Source of the DNA: Aridibacter famidurans
GTDB lineage: Bacteria; Acidobacteriota; Blastocatellia; Pyrinomonadales; Pyrinomonadaceae
DNA: 42,933 nt
NCBI GenBank assembly: GCA_024103495.1
Contig: JAGFIQ010000175.1
Location: forward strand, 1-42,933
Direction of reading: 5' to 3'
This document shows, in pieces, positions 1 to 6,989 of this stretch. A program made the translations under genes and the position numbers. Under the pieces are notes generated by a model that worked only from the letters and a program-made list of their open reading frames with translations, did no database searches and was not told the DNA's origin. The number at the start of each line of letters is the position of its first letter. The first letter of the stretch is position 1.

Positions 1-1
1 C

Positions 2-181
2 GTTCTGAGCCAGATCAATACCGAGCTGTCCGACGAGGGCATAAACATCGTCGGCCAGTACCTGAGCACGAACCCCGAGATCGGCTACGTGATACTCGAC
101 ATCGATTCCGAGCTTTCGAAGAAGGCATTCGAGATCCTCAAGAAGACGGAAGGAACGATCAAGATCAGAATGGTCTACTGA
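2..181 (+). CDS. serA: D-3-phosphoglycerate dehydrogenase, C-terminal ACT domain (partial)
   Basis: Only the last 59 residues and the TGA stop are in the window; the 5' part lies upstream. The segment reads as a C-terminal ACT domain: a helix with ELSDEGINI, a strand with GQYLSTNPEIGYVILDID, and the ending TIKIRMVY. This closely resembles the end of E. coli-type SerA, which has GYVVIDIE followed by TIRARLLY. SerA oxidises 3-phosphoglycerate in the first committed step of serine synthesis, and its ACT domain binds the feedback inhibitor serine. The call rests on recall of the E. coli sequence and only this tail, so another ACT-domain protein is possible. The following gene starts 30 bp downstream on the same strand. 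Confidence 0.75.
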   Translation, partial: VLSQINTELSDEGINIVGQYLSTNPEIGYVILDIDSELSKKAFEILKKTEGTIKIRMVY

Positions 182-211
182 GGCAAGCCAATTGCATCTA
201 GTCGTGGTGTT

Positions 212-1570
212 ATGAAGATCGTGATACCCGGCGGAAGCGGACAGGTCGGAACCGTTCTCAGGCGATTTCTCGAAAGTGAAGGTCACGAGGTCTACATCCT
301 CACGCGACATCCCGACAAGGACGATGCGCGCCAGATCACCTGGGACGGCTCGTCGCGCGGCGGATGGACGAAGAGCTTCGAAGGCGCAGATGCCGTCATC
401 AACCTCGCAGGCAGAAGCGTCAACTGCCGCTACACTCCCGCAAACCGAAGAGAAATAAAGTCTTCAAGGGTCGACTCGACGCGCGTCGTGGGCGAGGCGA
501 TAGCCGCCGCAAAGCACCCTCCGAAGGTCTGGCTGCAGATGTCGACCGCGACGATCTACGAGCATACTTACGGTCCACCGAACGACGATCTAAGCGGCGT
601 CATAGGCGGAAACGAGCCCGGAGCCCCGGACACGTGGAATTTCAGCATCGATGTCGCGACGTCGTGGGAGAAGGCTGCGTTCGATGCGAGAGATGGCGGA
701 ACCCCGCGCGTTAGCGAGGGGGCAGGGAGCGGAGCGACCAGTGGCGGAACCCCGCGCGTCAGCGAGGGGGCAGGGAGCGGGGCGACCAGTGGCGGAACCC
801 CGCGCGTTAGCGAGGGGGCAGGGAGCGGAGCGACCAGTGGCGGAACCCCGCGCGTCAGCGAGGGGGCAGGCGGAACCCCGCGCGTTAGCGAGGGGGCAGG
901 GAGCGGAGCGACCAGTGGCGGAACCCCGCGCGTCAGCGAGGGGGCAGGCGGAACCCCGCACGTCAGCGAGGGGGCAGGCGGAACCCCGCGCGTCAGCGAG
1001 GGGGCAGGGAGCGGAGCGACCAGTGGCGGAACCCCGAGCGTCAGCGAGGGGGCAGGCGGAACCCCGCGCGTCAGCGAGGGGGCAGAACGCGGCATCGATA
1101 GTCGCAAAACGCGAATGGTCCTTATGCGTTCTGCCATCGTGATGAGCCCCGACCGCGGCGGCCCCTTCGATATTCTACTCAACCTCGTGAGGTTCGGGCT
1201 CGGCGGCACGGCCGGCGACGGAAGGCAGTTCGTCTCCTGGGTCCACGACGAGGACTTCGCAAGAGCGGTACTTTTTCTGATCGGGAACGCATCGTTTGAA
1301 GGCCCTGTTAACATCGCTGCTCCAAACCCGCTTCCGAACAAGGAATTTATGAGCGGTCTTCGCGAAGCGTGGGGGATGCCGTTCGGAATACCCTCTCCCG
1401 AGTTTCTCCTGGAGATCGGCGCATTTTTTCTACGGACCGAGACGGAGCTTGTGCTGAAAAGCCGCAGGGTCGTATCCAAACGCCTGACCGACGCGGGATT
1501 CGAGTTCGGATTCACGGATTGGAAGGAAGCGGCCGAGGATCTGTGCCGCAGATGGAAGGTCGGGACCTAG
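212..1570 (+). CDS. TIGR01777-family NAD-dependent epimerase (YfcH/SDR39U1-like) with internal repeat insertion
   Basis: The 452-residue protein begins with a Rossmann nucleotide-binding motif (MKIVIPGGSGQVGTVLRRFL, residues 1-20). It continues with INLAGRSVNCRYTP and STATIYEHTYG, both typical of the TIGR01777 sugar-nucleotide epimerase-like group. The C-terminal part (FVSWVHDEDFARAVLFLI, then NIAAPNPLPNKEFM) also matches this family, whose members are usually about 300 residues. The extra length is a 130-residue Gly/Ser/Arg-rich block at residues 162-291, encoded by the repeat array at 695-1084. It is inserted between WEKAAFDAR and the strand KTRMVLMRSAIVMSP. Every repeat unit is a multiple of three, so the frame survives. 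Whether the enzyme folds with this loop is unknown. The physiological substrate of the family is poorly defined. It probably belongs to the transcription unit of the upstream serA-like gene. Confidence 0.85.
   Translation: MKIVIPGGSGQVGTVLRRFLESEGHEVYILTRHPDKDDARQITWDGSSRGGWTKSFEGADAVINLAGRSVNCRYTPANRREIKSSRVDSTRVVGEAIAAAKHPPKVWLQMSTATIYEHTYGPPNDDLSGVIGGNEPGAPDTWNFSIDVATSWEKAAFDARDGGTPRVSEGAGSGATSGGTPRVSEGAGSGATSGGTPRVSEGAGSGATSGGTPRVSEGAGGTPRVSEGAGSGATSGGTPRVSEGAGGTPHVSEGAGGTPRVSEGAGSGATSGGTPSVSEGAGGTPRVSEGAERGIDSRKTRMVLMRSAIVMSPDRGGPFDILLNLVRFGLGGTAGDGRQFVSWVHDEDFARAVLFLIGNASFEGPVNIAAPNPLPNKEFMSGLREAWGMPFGIPSPEFLLEIGAFFLRTETELVLKSRRVVSKRLTDAGFEFGFTDWKEAAEDLCRRWKVGT
695..1084 (+). repeat. 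Tandem array of 10 REP-like hairpin repeats inside a coding region
   Basis: There are ten head-to-tail units: five of 48 bp (at 695, 743, 791, 869 and 977) and five of 30 bp (at 839, 917, 947, 1025 and 1055). The 30-bp core encodes GGTPRVSEGA; the long form adds 18 bp encoding GSGATS. Each core contains the imperfect palindrome CCCCGCGCGTTAGCGAGGGG. It folds as a C4/G4 stem, a G-A mismatch, a CGC/GCG stem and a GTTA-type loop. Units differ mainly by GTTAGC versus GTCAGC, plus single changes at 947 (CGCACG) and 1025 (CGAGCG). The reverse strand is also open across the array and gives a PLADARGSA-type shadow peptide. Confidence 0.95.
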
Positions 1571-2397
1571 GAAGCAAGCCTTTCGGCGATCAGCTTGTAA
1601 ACGTGATAGTTGTACACGAGGCCTATGTGCGTTCCCGTGACCTCGTAATTGTTCTCGTCGTATCTCGAAACGCAGCTTTGCCAGTCGACGATCCCGTCGG
1701 ACTTCGTGTAGATCGCCGTTTGCTTCACATCGCGGGGCATTCCGCCGTGAAGAGACGTCACGGCTATGCAGTCGCAGTGGCCCGTGTAGCAGTGCGGGTA
1801 CTCGGTGCGGTCGCGCTTGTTGAAGATGCGGCTCCTGATCTTCTCCGAAAGCTCGAGCACGCCCGGATGCGAACGCACGCCCCTGAACGGTGACGCGAGC
1901 GTTATCACCGATCCGATCTTCTTTCGGTTCTGGACCACGGCCGATCTTGAGAGAACGCCACCAAGGCTGTGCCCGATCAAGTGCACGGGCTTCCCTGTTT
2001 CCTTGTAGGCTTTGCGAATCGTACCGGTAAGCCGTTTGGTCAGCGTGTTTAGGCAGTCGGCATTCCAGCCTATGTTCGACAGGTAGGGAGTATAGCCGAT
2101 CCTCTTCAGCCAGAGGTAGAGCTCGTAAAGATAAACGTCCGATCCGAGGAACCCTGGAACGACGACGACAGCCGAACCGTCCCCCTTCTTCACACCGAAT
2201 CCGTAATACACGGGCGAAAGATGTAGAAGCGTCCAGTCGACTCCGACCAGCGATTCGAACCAGATCGGGAGCGCGTGAGCGCGGATCTCCTTGTCGAAAC
2301 CGGTGATCGCCTCGATCTCTTCTTCGATCAGTTCATTTGGGAAGATCGCGTCGGGAAGGTTGAATTCAAGTTCGTTGTCGCTCATCGATTCAGGCAT
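1567..2397 (-). CDS. Alpha/beta-hydrolase (lipase-like esterase)
   Basis: The 276-residue protein has a strand motif AVVVVPGFLGSD (about 76-87) and the nucleophile elbow GHSLGG with Ser144. A candidate acid is in KSDGIVDW, and a candidate His is in GTHIGLVYN near the C-terminus. This is the serine-hydrolase fold used by lipases and esterases. It lies directly downstream of the WS/DGAT gene and overlaps its end by 8 bp, so the two are probably co-transcribed and translationally coupled. A job in neutral-lipid or wax-ester turnover is inferred from that pairing. The start at 2397 (MPES) is chosen for a GGAA upstream; MSDN at 2385 is an equally possible start. Further upstream in frame the sequence is only a shadow of the acyltransferase. 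The 3' end overlaps the convergent epimerase gene by 4 bp. Confidence 0.85.
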   Translation of the reverse strand: MPESMSDNELEFNLPDAIFPNELIEEEIEAITGFDKEIRAHALPIWFESLVGVDWTLLHLSPVYYGFGVKKGDGSAVVVVPGFLGSDVYLYELYLWLKRIGYTPYLSNIGWNADCLNTLTKRLTGTIRKAYKETGKPVHLIGHSLGGVLSRSAVVQNRKKIGSVITLASPFRGVRSHPGVLELSEKIRSRIFNKRDRTEYPHCYTGHCDCIAVTSLHGGMPRDVKQTAIYTKSDGIVDWQSCVSRYDENNYEVTGTHIGLVYNYHVYKLIAERLAS

Positions 2398-3823
2398 TTG
2401 CCGATTCCGCTTTGCCGCCCATTTCAGCGGCAAGGTCCAGCAGTTCGTTGAACACGCCGTCGAGTATCTCCTTGAACTTCTCAACATCGTCCATCGCGCC
2501 CGCGTCGGACGAAAGGCCGAAGTACAGTTCCTGATTATAGCTGAAAATGGCGCATCCGAGGCCAAGTCCGTAGCCGATCGGGACGTACGGATAATGCGCG
2601 AGCATCTTCTTCCCTACAAGGTAAAGCGGGATCTGCGGGCCCGGAACGTTCGTCGCGACCAGGTTGAAAGGAGGCACGGGAGTGTCCGCCAGCGTCCCGA
2701 TCACGGACTGCATGGGCGCCGGAAGCAGCGAATATGCCGCGCCAACGGTCAAGAGGCTCTCGGCGAGCCGCGTCTCCTTCATCAGCTGGGTCTTCTCGTT
2801 CACATACTCGAAGCGGCTGACAAGATCGGGGAATTCGAGAGGTATCTCCAGAGGGATTATCGAGATGAGGTTCCCGAGTGAGCCTCTCTGTTCTTTCTGC
2901 CTCAGGCTGACCGGCATCATGAACCGGACCTTTCGGTCCGTTGTTTCCGTGTCGTGCAGCTTCGCGTATCGCGTGACGGCCTCGCTGAGGATCGTCAGCA
3001 CGACATCGTTAACCGTTCCCTTCAGGACGTTCTTGATCAGCCTCGCGTCGCGGAACGAATACTCGCTCCAGGCGAGCCTTCGCACGCCGCTGCATTCCTT
3101 GTTGAACGGAAGTATCGCAACCGGGGCCGCGACCGACGGGAGGACCTCTGCGATATGAGGAAGTTTCTCGGCGATCTTCGGATTCGCGACGTTCGCCGCA
3201 AGGTACATCAGGCCGGCCTGCAGTTCCAGAAAGCGGTTCATTCCCTCTTCCATCGACCCGAGGATCGAATCGAAGAGCCTTCGGGTCGGGTCTGTCGAAG
3301 GCTTCTTTTCTTCTTCTTCCTCGGGAGCGGGAGGCGGCGGATCCGCCTCAGGCTTGATGTCGAAGAGGATCTTGATCAGGTCCACGCCGGATATGCCGTC
3401 GACCATGCAGTGATGGACCTTCGCTATCAGCCCTGACCGCTTTCCTTCGAGGCCGTTGACGATGAATAGCTCCCAAAGCGGCTTGTCCCGGTCCATCAGG
3501 TCGGTCATCTTCTCGCCCGCGATATCGGCGAGATCGTCGAGCGTGACCTTGCCTTTTCGCTTAACTTCAAAGATGTGGTTGTCGATATCGAATTCTTGAT
3601 CGCGCTCCCAGGTCGGATGGCTGATGCCGAACGGGTCCGGCACGACCTTCTGCGTGTATCGCGGGATCAGGTGGAGCCGGTCCGAGACGTGCTTCTTCAC
3701 CGCCTTGACAGAAAGCGGGCCGTCAAAGACGCTCGTGCTTCCGATATGAAGCGGACATTCCTTCTTTTCGAGATAGAGGAACGTCGCGTCGAGCGAGCTG
3801 AGTCTGTGGTGAAGTTTGGACAT
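2390..3823 (-). CDS. Wax ester synthase / diacylglycerol acyltransferase (WS/DGAT)
   Basis: At 477 residues the protein matches the usual 450-480 of bacterial WS/DGAT enzymes. It opens with LSSLDATFLYLE and carries the catalytic HHxxxDG motif as HHCMVDG (His137-His138, Asp142). Its later section, with VNDVVLTILSEAVTRY and a C-terminal NVPGPQIPLYLVG, is characteristic of the family. These enzymes transfer acyl groups from acyl-CoA to fatty alcohols or diacylglycerol and make storage wax esters or triacylglycerol at the membrane or lipid-body surface. An acidic stretch of Pro and Glu around residues 165-182 is a likely linker. The hydrolase downstream overlaps it, and a GNAT acetyltransferase lies upstream on the same strand. 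Which product is made cannot be told from sequence. Confidence 0.92.
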   Translation of the reverse strand: MSKLHHRLSSLDATFLYLEKKECPLHIGSTSVFDGPLSVKAVKKHVSDRLHLIPRYTQKVVPDPFGISHPTWERDQEFDIDNHIFEVKRKGKVTLDDLADIAGEKMTDLMDRDKPLWELFIVNGLEGKRSGLIAKVHHCMVDGISGVDLIKILFDIKPEADPPPPAPEEEEEKKPSTDPTRRLFDSILGSMEEGMNRFLELQAGLMYLAANVANPKIAEKLPHIAEVLPSVAAPVAILPFNKECSGVRRLAWSEYSFRDARLIKNVLKGTVNDVVLTILSEAVTRYAKLHDTETTDRKVRFMMPVSLRQKEQRGSLGNLISIIPLEIPLEFPDLVSRFEYVNEKTQLMKETRLAESLLTVGAAYSLLPAPMQSVIGTLADTPVPPFNLVATNVPGPQIPLYLVGKKMLAHYPYVPIGYGLGLGCAIFSYNQELYFGLSSDAGAMDDVEKFKEILDGVFNELLDLAAEMGGKAESANA

Positions 3824-3832
3824 TCGTTAGCA

Positions 3833-3888
3833 AATAGTGAATCGTAGATCGTGTATAGAGGTTGAAAGTTGAGAATTGAAAGTGGGGA
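3833..3888. repeat. Degenerate 7-bp-period repeat 5' of the WS/DGAT gene
   Basis: Read on the + strand, the sequence falls into successive heptads. The first group resembles AATCGTA and GATCGTG; the second contains GTTGAAA, GTTGAGA and ATTGAAA. The TTGANNN heptads recur in inverted orientation at the other end of this intergenic region (4026-4074). The 248-bp stretch between the GNAT gene and the WS/DGAT gene (3824-4071) holds these two arrays and otherwise no gene that I can see. Confidence 0.6.
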
Positions 3889-4025
3889 GTTTGCATTTCC
3901 CGTCTTATTCGATCTTCAAAATTGAAAAATCGCTTTCAATACCGGAAATGCGCAATCCCATCTACCGAAACTCGATTCTGTTGAACTTGACCGAAAGCAA
4001 GAACGTCATCTAAATGGCCCGAACC

Positions 4026-4074
4026 TCGAAACGCCAACCTTCAATTATCAACTATCAATCCTCCCCGGGATTCA
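4026..4074 (-). repeat. 7-bp-period repeat at the 3' end of the GNAT gene
   Basis: Read on the minus strand from the TGA stop of the GNAT gene (4074-4072), the sequence divides into heptads. The clear ones are GATTGAT, AGTTGAT and AATTGAA, followed by GGTTGGC. The TTGA core sits at the same place in each unit. The two heptads nearest the stop are only weakly similar. It belongs to the 3'-end heptad class described in the findings. Confidence 0.6.
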
Positions 4075-4638
4075 TTCATTAAACCCCGTCACGTCGTACG
4101 ACATTATTATCAGGTCGTGGGTCATGTCGTTCCGGTCGATCACGCAGTCTGTCAAAAGCGCTTCCGCCTTGAAGCCGAGCTTCTCGAAAACCTGGATCGC
4201 GCCTTTCTGATCGGCGGCCATTCTCGCGACGATCTTCCTGAGGCCCAGGTCCTCGGCGTATCTGAACAACTCTCCCGCGAGGATGTGCCCGAGGCCCTTG
4301 CCTCTCGCTTCAGGCGCGAGAAGCAGGATCATCCCTCCGAGGTGCCTGGTCCATACCTGCTCCTCGTGGATGAGGCTCCCGTGTCCGACCAGCTTGCCGT
4401 CCTTTTCTACCAGGATCGTATGGATGTTCTTGTTGATGAGCCTCCTGATCCAGTCATCGACCGCCCTTTCGTCGGTGATGTCCACGGCGAGAAAAAGCAG
4501 GTCGTCCTCCGGCAAAGCCCGTGCGAATTCGAGCATCGCGGGACCGTCTTCAGGGGTCATCAGGCGAAGCGTTACTTCTTCTCCGCCGGCCTTTGTTTTC
4601 CACGGATAAATGCGTTTCGATTTCGGTTCTTTAGCCAT
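4072..4638 (-). CDS. GNAT-family N-acetyltransferase
   Basis: The 188-residue protein has an N-terminal segment VTLRLMTPEDGPAMLEFARAL typical of GNAT proteins. The acetyl-CoA pyrophosphate-binding motif is LLLAPEARGKGLGHILAGEL (about residues 110-129). It is followed by the conserved ending GAIQVFEKLGFKAEALL. The segment GLRKIVARMAADQKGAIQVFEKLGF is the motif B region of the family. The acceptor substrate cannot be predicted. It is followed downstream on the same strand by the WS/DGAT and hydrolase genes across a 248-bp gap, so a shared function is uncertain. The start ATG at 4638 begins a basic, probably flexible N-terminus. Confidence 0.85.
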   Translation of the reverse strand: MAKEPKSKRIYPWKTKAGGEEVTLRLMTPEDGPAMLEFARALPEDDLLFLAVDITDERAVDDWIRRLINKNIHTILVEKDGKLVGHGSLIHEEQVWTRHLGGMILLLAPEARGKGLGHILAGELFRYAEDLGLRKIVARMAADQKGAIQVFEKLGFKAEALLTDCVIDRNDMTHDLIIMSYDVTGFNE

Positions 4639-4715
4639 TTTCTGTCTCTTCGGGCAATTGAAAGACTACCACACGCGAGTTAGCGTTTTACAGCGCGCCG
4701 CCTTCCTCCGGACGC

Positions 4716-4754
4716 GAAAAAGGGCGTCCCCGGAACCTGCCGGCGGACGCCCTT
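4716..4754 (-). terminator. Rho-independent terminator after the phasin gene
   Basis: On the minus strand, 24 bp after the phasin stop codon, a perfect 9-bp stem AGGGCGTCC/GGACGCCCT (4745-4753 with 4721-4729) encloses a 15-nt loop. It is followed by a run of five T (4721-4717 read in reverse). This is a classical intrinsic terminator and separates the phasin unit from the GNAT gene. Confidence 0.9.
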
Positions 4755-4777
4755 ACTGCCCTTGTTCGATCAATGCT

Positions 4778-5557
4778 TCACTTGTCCTTTTTACCCTGTG
4801 TCCCGCCGAGAAGCGGCATCTGCATCGCCATGTCCAGCCAGCGTTTCTGGATCTCGACGTAGCTGCTCATAGTCGCCTCGGCAAATTCTGCGAACGCGGA
4901 TGCGGGTGACGAATCGTCGAGCTTGAGCCCGTCCTTTATCGCCTTCATCATCTGGGCGTTCTGCTTCGCCGCGAAATCGAGCCACGACATTCTGAGCTTC
5001 ACAAACGTGTCGAGCCCGCCTGCAACAGAGCGCTGGACCGAACCGACGACATCGGGATTCGAAGGATCGGCGCCCGAGCGGATCGTATCGATAAGGTCCT
5101 CGCCCTGTTTGATCGCGATCTCGGACCACTGCTTCTGCGCTTCAAGAAATCCGGCCGCACCCTGCTTTGCCCAGTCTCCCAGCGCGTCCGACGGAGCGTT
5201 GTCTGCCATTCCGGCGACCTCGCTGACGGTCTTGAAGACGAGCTCGTACTGTTTCGTCGTCATCTCGAGCCACATCTTCTGTGCCTCGACAAGCTGGTCG
5301 ACGACCGTGCGCGCCCAGTCCGCCGCGAATTCCTCGGGATTCTGAGCGGCCTGCTTCGACGCGGTCTTCGCCTGAGCGTCCGGCTTCTTGCGTGCCCTTG
5401 CCTTGGGCGGCGCCTTTCGCTTTCTCGTCGTGCTCTTCTTGGTAGAGGCCGTCTCCTTCGAAGCGGTCGGCTTCTTTGCCGAGGTCTTATTGGAAGCCGT
5501 GCTCTTTGCCGAGGACTTCTTCGTCGTTGTCTTCTTCGTGCTTTTGCTTTCAGCCAT
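4778..5557 (-). CDS. Phasin-like granule protein with basic N-terminal Lys/Ala/Thr tail
   Basis: The 259-residue protein has two parts. Residues 1 to about 75 are a low-complexity tail rich in Lys, Thr, Ser and Ala, similar in composition to histone H1-like or AlgP/PhaF tails. The remainder is predicted helical. It repeats a motif of the type QKxWLEMxxKQ three times: AQKMWLEMTTKQYEL, AQKQWSEIAIKQGEDL and IQKRWLDMAMQMPLL. This amphipathic heptad pattern is typical of phasins, which coat polyhydroxyalkanoate granules. A GAGGTGA ribosome-binding site precedes the ATG. Neighbours are a second phasin-like gene and a PhaR-type regulator. In Pseudomonas PhaF the histone-like region is at the C-terminus, so the N-terminal position here is unusual. 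No PHA synthase is in the window. Confidence 0.75.
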   Translation of the reverse strand: MAESKSTKKTTTKKSSAKSTASNKTSAKKPTASKETASTKKSTTRKRKAPPKARARKKPDAQAKTASKQAAQNPEEFAADWARTVVDQLVEAQKMWLEMTTKQYELVFKTVSEVAGMADNAPSDALGDWAKQGAAGFLEAQKQWSEIAIKQGEDLIDTIRSGADPSNPDVVGSVQRSVAGGLDTFVKLRMSWLDFAAKQNAQMMKAIKDGLKLDDSSPASAFAEFAEATMSSYVEIQKRWLDMAMQMPLLGGTQGKKDK

Positions 5558-5613
5558 CGCCGTTCACCTCTGTCTTACCTAAATCCGGGTATCGAAACTC
5601 CCAAGGTACGGTA

Positions 5614-5762
5614 ATATCAGTTGCCCCCCCTTTTCAGCGGGGGGATAAAGAGGGTCTTTAAATATTGCTTGCCGGCTTCAGCCGGCGTTTGTCGGGGCTC
5701 AAGCCCCTTTCCCGGATCGTAATGCTTGATAACCCCCCGCTAAAGCAGGGGGCAACTGATAT
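5614..5762. repeat. 149-bp composite palindromic element with 15-bp terminal inverted repeats
   Basis: The element is bounded by perfect 15-bp inverted repeats (ATATCAGTTGCCCCC at 5614-5628 and its complement at 5748-5762). Inside are four hairpins: a C6/G6 hairpin at 5625-5644, GCCGGC-TTCA-GCCGGC, GGGGCT-CA-AGCCCC, and a CCCCCGC-TAAA-GCAGGGGG hairpin. The element begins 4 bp after the stop codon of the small phasin gene and encodes nothing. It looks like a BIME or MITE-type non-autonomous repeat. It may also attenuate transcription from the small phasin gene into the larger one. Confidence 0.85.
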
Positions 5763-5766
5763 CAGG

Positions 5767-6141
5767 TTACTTGGCTTCGGCCTTCTTGCCGGTCACTCCA
5801 GAGAAGGTCTTGCTGACGTTGTCCATCACGTCCTTGCCGAAGTCCATGATCTGGTCCTGGTAAGGGACCTCGAAGCTGCCCGCCGCGTCGATCACCTGCT
5901 CGCCGGTGTTGGCGAAAAGCTTGATCCAGTCCTGGCGGATCTTCGAAGCCGTGTCCCAATAGTTCTTCGCGATCTTCAGACCTTCGACGTTAGTATCGTA
6001 GCCGAGCTTGTAGATCCCCTGAACATAGTTCTCAGCGAGTTCCGCGGTCTGCACTGCGCCGTCGAGGGTAGCCTTAGCGCCCGTCTGGGTAAGCTCGACA
6101 GCCTTTTCCATCACCTCATTGTTCTTTGCCTTCTTTGCCAT
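5767..6141 (-). CDS. Phasin-like protein
   Basis: The 124-residue protein is almost entirely helical by composition. It contains spaced aromatic and acidic residues (YVQGIYKLGYDTNVEGLKIA, YWDTASKIRQDWIKLF) like phasin-family proteins. A perfect AAGGAG site lies a short distance before the ATG at 6141. Phasins are small amphipathic proteins on the surface of polyester storage granules. The gene is read from the intergenic region it shares with the divergent phaR-like gene, and the second phasin gene follows after the palindromic element. I assign phasin from composition, size and context; no catalytic motif is expected. It could be another helical coat protein. Confidence 0.65.
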   Translation of the reverse strand: MAKKAKNNEVMEKAVELTQTGAKATLDGAVQTAELAENYVQGIYKLGYDTNVEGLKIAKNYWDTASKIRQDWIKLFANTGEQVIDAAGSFEVPYQDQIMDFGKDVMDNVSKTFSGVTGKKAEAK

Positions 6142-6252
6142 TGTCTTCAGTTCTCCTTCCTTGAATTATGAGTGCCTTTGTATTGTCGAAGCCCGTTTGA
6201 TCTTCTGCCCGACGCTTTTCACTATATTGTCCGAACGGTGCATTGTCAAGCA

Positions 6253-6276
6253 AATATTTCGCATTTGCGAGATATT
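6253..6276. promoter_or_regulatory. Candidate PhaR operator, distal copy
   Basis: An imperfect palindrome with arms AATATTTCGC and GCGAGATATT (9 of 10 complementary) surrounds a 4-nt ATTT centre. Its core TTCGCATTTGCGA (6258-6270) recurs as TTCGCATTCGCGA at 6387-6399 in the same phasin/phaR intergenic region. Binding by the adjacent PhaR-type regulator is an inference from position and repetition. Confidence 0.5.
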
Positions 6277-6386
6277 CATTCTGTTATCGCTATAACTGAC
6301 GTATTTACAATATGTTCACGTTTTCGCAGTCGTGCACTAACGGGAGAGTCAGCTTCGTTTCCAGGGCAAATGATACTGAAATGTGA

Positions 6387-6399
6387 TTCGCATTCGCGA
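6387..6399. promoter_or_regulatory. Candidate PhaR operator, proximal copy
   Basis: This is the second copy of the 13-mer TTCGCATTYGCGA, 84 bp before the phaR-like start codon. A weaker third match (TTCGCAGTCGTGC, 6323-6335) lies midway, 65 bp after the first and 64 bp before this one. The rest of the 341-bp region 6142-6482 is AT-richer than its surroundings and holds no gene that I can see. Confidence 0.45.
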
Positions 6400-6482
6400 A
6401 AGAGCTCTAAATATATGTGTATACGTCCTTTAGAGTGTTCTAGTGGAATAGGACAGCGCTTTAATGCTACACTGCGAGACAA

Positions 6483-6956
6483 ATGGCGAAGAAGAAGACA
6501 GACGAAAATTCGGACGCGATACTTATCAAACGGCACGGGAACCGAAGGCTTTATAACACCGAGACCAAGAGCTACGTGAACCTAGAGGAACTCGCGGAGA
6601 TCGTCCGTGAGGGGCACGACGTGAGAGTCGTCGATTCGAAGACGAACGAGGACGTGACGAAGACCGTCCTGATCCAGGTCATCCTCGAGGAAGAGAAGAA
6701 GGACAGTTCGGTGCTCCCGACCGACTTCCTCTTTCAGGTGCTGCGCTCCCGCGAAACCTCTATGCAGGATTTCTTCCGGAACCACCTTTCGGCTAGCTTC
6801 GAGGCTTATATGAAGACGAAGGAAGAGTTCGACAACCGCTTCCGAAGCATCCTCGAGATGGCGATCTCGACGCCTCAGATGATGGAGAAACTGATCCCCG
6901 GCGCGGAAGTGATGAGAGAAGTGATCACGGGGAAGAAGGAAGAAGAGGAAGACTAA
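6483..6956 (+). CDS. phaR: PHA accumulation regulator (PhaR-type DNA-binding protein)
   Basis: The 157-residue protein has the hallmark N-terminal domain of polyhydroxyalkanoate accumulation regulators: [20 protein letters not shown] (residues 13-32) followed by [30 protein letters not shown]. It then has a conserved helical segment, [23 protein letters not shown]. In PHA-producing bacteria this protein senses granules, binds them, and represses phasin genes and itself when free. It is transcribed divergently from two phasin-like genes, the classical target arrangement. The C-terminus ends in an acidic and lysine-rich tail. No strong Shine-Dalgarno sequence is visible before the ATG at 6483. 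The TAA stop forms the first bases of a heptad repeat array. Confidence 0.9.
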   Translation: MAKKKTDENSDAILIKRHGNRRLYNTETKSYVNLEELAEIVREGHDVRVVDSKTNEDVTKTVLIQVILEEEKKDSSVLPTDFLFQVLRSRETSMQDFFRNHLSASFEAYMKTKEEFDNRFRSILEMAISTPQMMEKLIPGAEVMREVITGKKEEEED

Positions 6957-6982
6957 AAAGTAAAAGGTAAAAAGTAAAAAAG
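6954..6982 (+). repeat. Heptad repeat beginning at the phaR stop codon
   Basis: There are four consecutive 7-bp units: TAAAAAG, TAAAAGG, TAAAAAG and TAAAAAA. The phaR stop codon TAA is the first three bases of unit one, so coding sequence and repeat are continuous. A similar array in inverted orientation follows the HMG-CoA reductase stop at 7613, about 0.6 kb away. Confidence 0.8.
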
Positions 6983-6989
6983 TTTGGTT

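Noticed and set aside
695..1084. CRISPR array
   Set aside because: Units are directly adjacent without unique spacers, the repeats vary in length, and no cas genes are nearby.
568..1515. 315-residue minus-strand ORF across the epimerase repeat array (PLADARGSA-type peptide)
   Set aside because: It is the complement of the REP-like array and of real coding sequence; it has no start signal and low-complexity translation. Such peptides are known spurious annotations.
5388..5582. Hydrophobic plus-strand ORF opposite the phasin tail
   Set aside because: It is the complement of Lys/Ala/Thr codons, which read as Phe/Leu/Val/Ala on the other strand; no ribosome-binding site supports it.
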